From assembly GCA_030539595.1 (NCBI GenBank), contig JAUNXW010000096.1, forward strand, positions 1-6,570: a stretch of 6,570 nucleotides of DNA, read 5' to 3'. Positions within the stretch are counted from its first letter, which is position 1. Each line of letters begins with the position of its first letter. The DNA is from Methanocorpusculum sp. Its GTDB lineage: Archaea > Halobacteriota > Methanomicrobia > Methanomicrobiales > Methanocorpusculaceae. Both the position numbers and the translations under genes were made by a program. Below, piece by piece: positions 1-4,428 of this stretch. Under the pieces are notes generated by a model. It was not told the origin of the DNA. It did no database searches and saw nothing but the letters and a program-made list of their open reading frames with translations.

Positions 1-275
1 ACAATACGCAGTATATCTTTAGCATTACCTGCCAAAGTTTGTCTGTGCTTTCCTGTTTCTGTAAGCATAGATACGGGGGGACAATTTGTCCCCACGTAGA
101 CATCAAGTTCGGCATCACGTTTTCTTAATTTTTTGAAATAGTCTTTAGGATTGACAGAATTGGTTAAAGCTCCGATAATATCAACTATTGAAAAATACCA
201 CTCTTCTTTCTTATCGTTCCAAACCGAACGAATCTTTTTTTCTTCAAAAAGTTTTATTGCAGTATCTTCTGTCAT
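1..275 (-). CDS. Bro-N domain (phage antirepressor-like) protein, N-terminal part, cut by window edge
   Basis: Reading the minus strand from an ATG at 275-273 gives an open frame of 91 codons that runs off the left edge, so the C-terminus is missing. The protein begins MTEDTAIKLFEEKKIRSVW, followed by EEWYFSIVDIIGALTNSVNP (about residues 25-44), a KDYFKKLRKRD segment and a GTNCPPVSMLTETGK segment (about 63-77). This order (IRxxW, WxFSVVDVxxxLT, NPxxYxxKLRKR, a G-C-x-x segment before a DGK/TGK turn) is that of the Bro-N domain found in phage antirepressors and in chromosomal Bro/DinD-like proteins of bacteria and archaea. Such proteins are thought to bind DNA; the target of this one is unknown. 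It lies 55 bases downstream of the E1-like gene on the same strand, but has its own box A and probably a leaderless start. It may be a relic of, or cargo from, a mobile element. Family assignment is fairly sure; function is not. Confidence 0.82.
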   Translation of the reverse strand, partial: MTEDTAIKLFEEKKIRSVWNDKKEEWYFSIVDIIGALTNSVNPKDYFKKLRKRDAELDVYVGTNCPPVSMLTETGKHRQTLAGNAKDILRI

Positions 276-294
276 TATCTAAATAATAGGACAT

Positions 295-317
295 CGTGAT
301 ATATAAATTCCATCACG
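295..317. promoter_or_regulatory. Inverted repeat framing the Bro-N box A, possible operator
   Basis: CGTGAT at 295-300 and ATCACG at 312-317 are perfect inverted copies separated by 11 bases, with the box A overlapping the left arm and the spacer. A dimeric repressor bound here would mask the TATA element. Autoregulation by the adjacent Bro-N protein is a guess. Confidence 0.4.
298..307 (-). promoter_or_regulatory. Box A (TATA) promoter of the Bro-N gene
   Basis: The minus strand reads TTTATATATC here, a very good match to the archaeal box A. Its centre is about 28 bases upstream of the ATG at 275, so a start site 25-28 bases downstream would fall at or within a base or two of the start codon. 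No Shine-Dalgarno sequence precedes the ATG, which fits a leaderless mRNA. The start site itself is inferred. Confidence 0.65.
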
Positions 318-330
318 CATAAATGACAGA

Positions 331-1041
331 TTATTTCTTACCGCAGACTTTACACTTACTGCTTTTTTTAACCGAAAACACATCAAATGAATTTACACGA
401 CCATCATAGACCAGAAGTTTTCCGGCAAGAGTGTTTCCTTCTCCGGTAAGATATTTTATTGCCTCGCCCGCTTCAATACTTCCTATTACACCTGCCGTAA
501 ATCCGAAAACAGGAGTTTTTTCCGAAGTCACTGCGTTTGGAAAAATACAGGAAAGGCACGGAGTTTTATCCGGAACAATCAAAGTTGCCTGACCGGAAAA
601 ACCGCTCACCGCTCCGTGAACCAGAGCTGTGTCTTTTTCGTGTGAAAATCTGTTCAGCACATATCTCGCTTCAAAATTATCCATGCAGTCAACAATAATA
701 TCTGCGTCGCCCGTAATTCGTGAAACCGAGCGGTCATCAATTTTTTCCGTGAACGCTGTGATATTTATTTCTGGATTAAGAGCTGAAAGTGTCAGCTTTG
801 CGGACTCAGCCTTTGAAACCCCCAACCTATCGGTTGAATGAAGAATCTGGCGGTTAAGATTTGATTCATCGACTTTATCCAAATCGGCAATTCTTAAATT
901 ACCGATACCGGCTGAAGCAAGATAAAATAAAACAGGTGAACCCAATCCGCCCGCCCCCGCAACAAAGACAGTGCTTTCTGATAATTTTTTCTGACCCGCT
1001 TCGCCTATTAATGAAATCTGTCTTGCGTATCTCTCACTCAT
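331..1041 (-). CDS. E1-like adenylyltransferase (ThiF/MoeB/HesA family)
   Basis: A complete 236-residue protein of the ubiquitin-activating-enzyme-like family, which adenylates the C-terminal glycine of a sulfur-carrier protein (ThiS or MoaD type). Visible features in order: the N-terminal RYARQI motif (4-9); the nucleotide-binding GAGGLG loop (29-34); acidic DLD (53-55) and NLNRQ with Arg64; DCMDN (118-122) for ATP/Mg; and two CxxC pairs, Cys162/165 and Cys230/233, expected to hold a structural zinc. Length is normal for MoeB/ThiF. Residues 171-184 (VTSEKTPVFGFTAG), where relatives often carry a cysteine, contain none. The ATG overlaps the tfuA stop codon by four bases (ATGA), with AAGGA six bases upstream, so it is translated from the ycaO-tfuA transcript. 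That context suggests it activates the carrier that supplies sulfur for thioamidation. A role in thiamine or molybdopterin synthesis is possible instead. Confidence 0.9.
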   Translation of the reverse strand: MSERYARQISLIGEAGQKKLSESTVFVAGAGGLGSPVLFYLASAGIGNLRIADLDKVDESNLNRQILHSTDRLGVSKAESAKLTLSALNPEINITAFTEKIDDRSVSRITGDADIIVDCMDNFEARYVLNRFSHEKDTALVHGAVSGFSGQATLIVPDKTPCLSCIFPNAVTSEKTPVFGFTAGVIGSIEAGEAIKYLTGEGNTLAGKLLVYDGRVNSFDVFSVKKSSKCKVCGKK

Positions 1042-1673
1042 ATAAAATCCTTCACCGTCTCAAGACACAAAACCGCATCAAGCTTTTTTTGGTCAACGGA
1101 ATTTGTTTTCAGCCACGAAAGAAGGGCTGACTTTTTTTCATCAGGCAGATTTGAGTCCTTGACTACTTTTTTGTATGTTCTATCAGGGTAATAAATACTC
1201 TTACAAGTTTTAATAAGCGACGCTTCTTCTTCAGAATCAATCACCCCGCAGGTCACCGCTTTTGAAAAACTCGCACGGATATTTACCATAGGGTCAGAGA
1301 GCGAAACACCCGTTTCTTTATCGTAAACGAGACCGACCTCATCATCTGCTATAATCTCGCCCGACTTATACTGCTCGTAAATTTTTCCGACACCAATCAT
1401 ACCCAGAGTGTCAAGTTCTGAAGCTCTCAAAGCTCCCATCGATGAACTTCCGAAAACTTTTACGCCCGACTTCATCGCTTGGAGAATCTCGCGATGGGCA
1501 ACCGCTTCGTTTTGAAAAAATACTCCATCGATGATTACAAGAATCTTCGCGCCCGCAGCTGCTGCTGATACATCTCCTCTTTTTACCGGCGGTAAATATT
1601 CTGCGTCCGGCAGAATCTCTTTCGCGGATTTTAAATCAAGGCTTGGTCCTATGTAGACGACGACGTTCTGCAT
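1038..1673 (-). CDS. tfuA: TfuA, sulfide-delivering partner of YcaO in peptide thioamidation
   Basis: A 211-residue TfuA-family protein. In methanogens TfuA works with YcaO on the thioglycine of methyl-coenzyme M reductase subunit McrA; members studied biochemically release sulfide from a thiocarboxylated ThiS-type carrier and stimulate YcaO. Family signatures seen: YIGPSL near the N-terminus (7-12), LPPVKRGDV (27-35), the IIDGVFFQNEAVAHREI strand and helix (about 47-63), GVKVFGSSSMGALRASEL (about 70-87) and GMIGVGKIYEQYKSGEI (about 91-107). I place the start at the ATG at 1673: the family begins right there with a beta strand and YIGPSL, and a Shine-Dalgarno GAGGTG lies five bases upstream. 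An ATG in frame at 1784 would add 37 residues that only translate ycaO out of frame. The gene overlaps the end of ycaO by 38 bases and the start of the E1-like gene by four. Probably cytoplasmic. Confidence 0.92.
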   Translation of the reverse strand: MQNVVVYIGPSLDLKSAKEILPDAEYLPPVKRGDVSAAAAGAKILVIIDGVFFQNEAVAHREILQAMKSGVKVFGSSSMGALRASELDTLGMIGVGKIYEQYKSGEIIADDEVGLVYDKETGVSLSDPMVNIRASFSKAVTCGVIDSEEEASLIKTCKSIYYPDRTYKKVVKDSNLPDEKKSALLSWLKTNSVDQKKLDAVLCLETVKDFI

Positions 1674-2850
1674 CCATACACCTCTTTCCTCTTCTTTCGT
1701 TATCAATTGTGAAACATTCAAGTCCGGGAACAACAACTCTGACAACAGGGACGTTAATTTCAGGGTCGGTAAGGTCAAAGACAATTACTCTGTCAAGTCC
1801 CGCGGATTTGAGTTTTTGAATTATGACTTCGATGTCTGTTTTGAAATCATCAGTCTCGCAGGACTGAATTTCATCCGCTGACACGTACGTGTCTCCGCTG
1901 AACCAGTAAGCGTTCATCCGCTTTACTCTGTCATATCCCATCATTTCACGGAACTGTGCAAGCGTTGCGTCTTCTCTTGCTCCGTGAATCTGGGTTGCAC
2001 GGCTCTGCGCAACTTCCGAAAGGGCTCTTATCATCGCAATTTCAGCGTTGGTATGTGTTCCCATACCAATTGTTAACAGTCTCGCGTCTTTCAGTTCCGT
2101 GTCGTCAGAGACCGCCGCAATTGTTGGGACACCAACATCCGAGGTGATGTTTCTGAGAGTTATCTCAACGCCCGCTTTTGTAAATTTGTCAAGCATCTCC
2201 TGCGCACGCTTGGGAAGGTTTTTGATTTTCGCTCCCGTGTCTCTTGTGGTTTCCACAAGCGACCATGAGTCTCTTTCTATAACTTCCGTGAGCGCGTAAA
2301 ATATTGCTTCTTCAATTGTGTTTCCCGAAGCAACGCCGTTTGTGCTTGAGCGGAAAAATGAAGGAAGATAATACGGGTTGGGGTGAACCACTGCGCATAT
2401 CGGAACTTTTATTGATTCATTGTTTGCTATGTCGTATCCTTCAATCCAGGGAAGTTCTGTCTCGTTTTTTGCTCCGTGCGGGAGAATTAAATCTTTGGGG
2501 TCAAGGGCGTTTTCGCCAGCTTTGATGAGGTTTGTGTATGAGATATTTTCCAAATCACGAGGAAGGGCTTCTGCTGAGTATCTTTCAATCCCCTCCATTA
2601 TGCCGGCTATTTTTGCTTCTTCGACAGTTCCTCCTTTTCCGTTGTAAACAGATATTGCGCCGTCTGCGGCTGTCGGTCTGATGCATGAGTATACAGGGAT
2701 TTTTATTCTGTCAAGGTCAGTGATGTCGGCAACTCTTGTGATTCCCGCAATAGGTGTGTATTGTTCTATTTTTTCCAGAGTTTCTTTCGGAGAACAGCTT
2801 CTTTCTGTCCAGCCGCAGTAGACTTTGGGAGAGGATTTTAATTCTAACAT
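1636..2850 (-). CDS. ycaO: YcaO, ATP-dependent thioamidation enzyme (methanogenesis marker protein 1)
   Basis: A 404-residue YcaO of the methanogen type. With TfuA it installs the thioamide on a glycine of McrA, using ATP to activate the backbone amide and sulfide as nucleophile. YcaO ATP/Mg-binding motifs are visible: GKGGTVEEAKIAGIMEGIERYSAE (71-94), with Lys72, Glu86 and Glu89; the second acidic helix EEAIFYALTEVIERD (180-194); and GTHTNAEIAMIRALSEVAQSRA (264-285). The domain ends with VPVVRVVVPGLECF (367-380), the usual end of this subfamily. The C-terminal tail from about residue 391 is basic and partly double-coded with tfuA. There is no PxPxP C-terminus as in azoline-forming RiPP cyclodehydratases. 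The ATG at 2850 has no Shine-Dalgarno sequence. It is the first gene of ycaO-tfuA-E1-like, behind a 289-base leader region. McrA as substrate is inferred from the family; no precursor peptide is seen nearby. Confidence 0.93.
   Translation of the reverse strand: MLELKSSPKVYCGWTERSCSPKETLEKIEQYTPIAGITRVADITDLDRIKIPVYSCIRPTAADGAISVYNGKGGTVEEAKIAGIMEGIERYSAEALPRDLENISYTNLIKAGENALDPKDLILPHGAKNETELPWIEGYDIANNESIKVPICAVVHPNPYYLPSFFRSSTNGVASGNTIEEAIFYALTEVIERDSWSLVETTRDTGAKIKNLPKRAQEMLDKFTKAGVEITLRNITSDVGVPTIAAVSDDTELKDARLLTIGMGTHTNAEIAMIRALSEVAQSRATQIHGAREDATLAQFREMMGYDRVKRMNAYWFSGDTYVSADEIQSCETDDFKTDIEVIIQKLKSAGLDRVIVFDLTDPEINVPVVRVVVPGLECFTIDNERRGKRCMDAERRRLHRTKP
1679..1684 (-). promoter_or_regulatory. 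Shine-Dalgarno site deciding the tfuA start, inside ycaO
   Basis: GAGGTG on the minus strand matches the archaeal 16S 3' end over six bases and ends five bases before the ATG at 1673. It lies within the ycaO coding sequence, in the codons for its GKRC segment. It supports the short TfuA form and translation from the ycaO mRNA. Confidence 0.7.
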
Positions 2851-2891
2851 CTTATTGATTTATCGGCGGGGATAGGTAATGTAGGTTTCTC

Positions 2892-2928
2892 TTTTAGCTG
2901 AGATATTGCACGCTCGATTTTAGGTGAG
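2892..2928. repeat. Short imperfect direct repeat upstream of ycaO
   Basis: TTTTAGCTGAG at 2892-2902 recurs as TTTTAGGTGAG at 2918-2928, ten of eleven bases identical with a 26-base period. This could be a paired regulator site. It is short and A+T-rich, so chance is possible. Confidence 0.3.
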
Positions 2929-2996
2929 TAAAAATAACTTTGTATTGGGTTTATTTTTTGGAAATATGTTTTGTTCTGAGAAATTATTTATCTTTT

Positions 2997-3048
2997 CAGA
3001 CGATGAAACACCTTACCCGCAGAATAAACGCGGCTTAAAATCGTTCTG
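2997..3048 (-). ncRNA. Possible folded RNA element in the ycaO leader
   Basis: On the plus strand CAGACGAT (2997-3004) pairs with ATCGTTCTG (3040-3048) if one base is bulged. Inside it CCGC (3017-3020) pairs with GCGG (3030-3033), with TTA/TAA pairs (3013-3015 with 3036-3038) extending the inner helix across an internal loop. The minus-strand transcript can fold the same way and would include this segment if the 3113-3120 promoter is used. I recognise no riboswitch class. The inner helix is short, so this is a weak candidate. Confidence 0.25.
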
Positions 3049-3100
3049 TGTAAGTCGATAATTAACCCATAAATAATTGTTGTCCGGTGATTTCTGACTT

Positions 3101-3114
3101 TTGAGTATACTCAA
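3101..3114. promoter_or_regulatory. Perfect 14-bp palindrome beside the ycaO-leader box A, operator candidate
   Basis: TTGAGTATACTCAA is fully self-complementary and shares its last two bases with the box A at 3113-3120. It sits between that TATA element and its predicted start site. A dimeric regulator here could block transcription initiation. No regulator is encoded beside it. Confidence 0.45.
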
Positions 3115-3120
3115 TATAAA
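3113..3120 (-). promoter_or_regulatory. Box A (TATA) candidate for the ycaO operon
   Basis: The minus strand reads TTTATATT, close to the archaeal box A consensus. A start site about 25 bases downstream would fall near 3090. It is the best TATA match between the GTPase stop and ycaO, but the resulting leader is long, so assignment to ycaO is tentative. Confidence 0.45.
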
Positions 3121-3127
3121 CATCAGC

Positions 3128-3133
3128 AAAAAA
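3128..3133 (-). terminator. Oligo-T terminator candidate after the GTPase gene
   Basis: The minus strand has six T residues starting six bases past the GTPase stop codon, in a CTTACTTTTTTGC context. Archaeal termination often uses such U-runs without a hairpin, and none is seen here. Confidence 0.4.
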
Positions 3134-3139
3134 GTAAGT

Positions 3140-4252
3140 TTATAATTTTGTAACAATCGTTACAATATCTGTATCAGCGACTTTGTGTTTAAGCCCGACT
3201 TTTGTCTCATCGTGCTTAACAGAAGGTCCCCAGATTTTTGCGTATCTGAACTGGTCTACAAAATCTCTGTGAAGTTTGCGGCAGATATCTTCTATCGTGC
3301 TTCCTTTTCTCACAATCATAGGCTCTTCCATATCGGCATCTTCACCGTACGGTTTCATATAAATCCTGATGAAACCCAGATGCTCATAAATTGCGTCCTG
3401 AAGCTTGTCAATGTTGTATCCAGCGTGCGCTGAAATCATAATCGGGTCAACGCCGTATTTCTCGCGCATGTTCTCTTCGACAACCTTGCGCTCCTCATCT
3501 TTAATCAAATCAACCTTGTTGATGGCAATGAACGCAGGGATATACATACGGTTGCCCATCATTGCATCAATAATATCATCCTGATCAACATTTTTGCCTC
3601 TCACAAGGACATCGGCGTTCATGATTTTATTTTCCGAAAGGATAGCCCTCACATCATCAATACGAACCTGACTTGCGCCGACTGTATTTAATCTGATACC
3701 GCCCGAAGCTGTCTTTTTGATTGTAATATCCGGTTTGGGCTTATTGATTCTGATTCCCGAATTGTATAACTCACGCATTAAGACATCAACGTGAACCGCG
3801 TTGAATACATCTCCGAGAATTACAATTAAGTCAGCTGTTCTGACGACCGCAATAACTTCTTTTCCCCTGCCCTTACCCATAGCAGCGCCGGCAATTAAAC
3901 CAGGGATATCAAGAATCTGAATTTTTGCGCCCTTGTATTCCATAAGTCCCGGAACTACCGTAAGGGTTGTGAACGCGTAATCTGCGGTTTCACTTTCGGT
4001 TCCGGTTAGTTTATTCAGGAGAGTTGATTTACCGACGGACGGAAATCCCACCAGAACAATTGTGCCGTCTCCTGATTTTTTTACGGCATAACCTTCTCCC
4101 CCACCTACGGATTTAATGGCGCGCATCACCATGTCGTCTTTTATTTTAGCCAGTTTGGCTTTCAGGCGACCTATGTGCTGTGATGTTGCCTTATTGTATT
4201 TTGTATTTCTGATTTCGTCCTCTATTGAACGAATCTCTTCTTCGAGTTCCAT
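3140..4252 (-). CDS. DRG/Rbg-family GTPase with TGS domain
   Basis: A 370-residue archaeal member of the developmentally regulated GTP-binding protein family (Obg-related), expected to act on ribosomes or translation in the cytoplasm. Seen in order: an N-terminal charged helical region MELEEEIRSIEDEIRNTKYN with KATSQHIGRLKAKLAKIK; the P-loop GFPSVGKS (69-76); G2-region threonines in the AFTTLT segment; G3 DIPGL (115-119) followed by GAAMGKGRGKEV; G4 NKVD (245-248); an SA G5 motif (274-275); and a C-terminal TGS domain (about 298-370). I choose the ATG at 4252 because relatives start with this M-x-LEEEI segment. The in-frame ATG at 4273 would add MPICIGK, which is encoded almost entirely by a palindrome. 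Neither start has a Shine-Dalgarno sequence. It diverges from the tRNA-Glu gene and is probably transcribed alone. Confidence 0.93.
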   Translation of the reverse strand: MELEEEIRSIEDEIRNTKYNKATSQHIGRLKAKLAKIKDDMVMRAIKSVGGGEGYAVKKSGDGTIVLVGFPSVGKSTLLNKLTGTESETADYAFTTLTVVPGLMEYKGAKIQILDIPGLIAGAAMGKGRGKEVIAVVRTADLIVILGDVFNAVHVDVLMRELYNSGIRINKPKPDITIKKTASGGIRLNTVGASQVRIDDVRAILSENKIMNADVLVRGKNVDQDDIIDAMMGNRMYIPAFIAINKVDLIKDEERKVVEENMREKYGVDPIMISAHAGYNIDKLQDAIYEHLGFIRIYMKPYGEDADMEEPMIVRKGSTIEDICRKLHRDFVDQFRYAKIWGPSVKHDETKVGLKHKVADTDIVTIVTKL

Positions 4253-4255
4253 TTT

Positions 4256-4271
4256 GCCAATACATATTGGC
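4256..4271. promoter_or_regulatory. 16-bp palindrome just upstream of the GTPase start
   Basis: GCCAATA (4256-4262) and TATTGGC (4265-4271) are perfect inverted arms around a two-base centre. The element ends three bases before the chosen ATG and would lie about 15-30 bases downstream of the start site predicted from the TATA at 4309-4317. It could be an operator or an mRNA hairpin controlling GTPase translation. Confidence 0.45.
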
Positions 4272-4308
4272 ATTTGTATTAGATGAAGGTGTTGTTGATG
4301 TCGTCATC

Positions 4309-4317
4309 TATAAATAT
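4309..4317. promoter_or_regulatory. TATA element between the divergent GTPase and tRNA-Glu genes, possibly shared
   Basis: The plus strand reads TATAAATAT and the minus strand ATATTTATA. Read rightward, a start about 25 bases on would fall near 4338, some 12 bases before the tRNA. Read leftward it would fall near 4286, about 34 bases before the GTPase ATG at 4252. It is the only good TATA match in this 97-base gap, so it may serve both genes. Confidence 0.55.
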
Positions 4318-4349
4318 CTATGAATCCAATCTGATTACGCACTTTCTTA

Positions 4350-4422
4350 GCTGATATAGTGTAGTGGCCAATCATGCCGGCCTCTCACGCCGGCGACTGG
4401 GGTTCGAATCCCCATATCAGCA
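4350..4422 (+). tRNA. tRNA-Glu (anticodon CTC)
   Basis: A complete 73-nt cloverleaf. Acceptor stem GCTGATA (4350-4356) pairs with TATCAGC (4415-4421), with discriminator A at 4422. The anticodon stem CCGGC/GCCGG (4377-4381 and 4389-4393) closes a seven-base loop with CTC at 4384-4386. The T arm TGGGG/CCCCA encloses TTCGAAT (4403-4409). The D-arm segment GTGTAGTGGCCAATCAT is typical of archaeal tRNA-Glu. No intron is present and CCA is not encoded, so it must be added after 3' processing. The next gene starts six bases later. Confidence 0.97.
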
Positions 4423-4428
4423 CTTATT

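Larger units (their letters stand above)
2851..3139 (-). other. Gene-free leader region of the ycaO operon
   Basis: These 289 bases lie between the GTPase stop and the ycaO start, both on the minus strand, and contain no convincing coding frame. They hold an oligo-T run just past the GTPase, a box A with an attached palindrome, a potentially folded segment and a short direct repeat, each listed separately. If the box A at 3113-3120 is used, the ycaO mRNA would carry a leader of roughly 240 bases, long for an archaeon. A closer but weak TATA-like stretch (TTATTTTTA on the minus strand, about 2929-2937) is an alternative promoter. Confidence 0.5.

Noticed and set aside
1674..1784. An N-terminal extension of TfuA from an in-frame ATG at 1784
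   Set aside because: The extra 37 residues only read ycaO out of frame, do not resemble the TfuA N-terminus, and the ATG at 1673 has its own Shine-Dalgarno site.
1636..1784. A frameshift separating YcaO and TfuA as one fused protein
   Set aside because: YcaO reaches its normal family end (VPGLE region) before the overlap, and TfuA has a proper start with a ribosome site, so they are two overlapping intact genes.
3003..3038. An 11-codon frame (MKHLTRRINAA) in the ycaO upstream region, plus strand
   Set aside because: It is too short to support, has no ribosome site, and no gene on the plus strand follows for it to act on as a leader peptide.
2997..3060. A C/D-box guide RNA, suggested by a CGATGA-like stretch
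   Set aside because: No proper C box (RUGAUGA) with matching D, C' and D' boxes could be placed at normal spacing.
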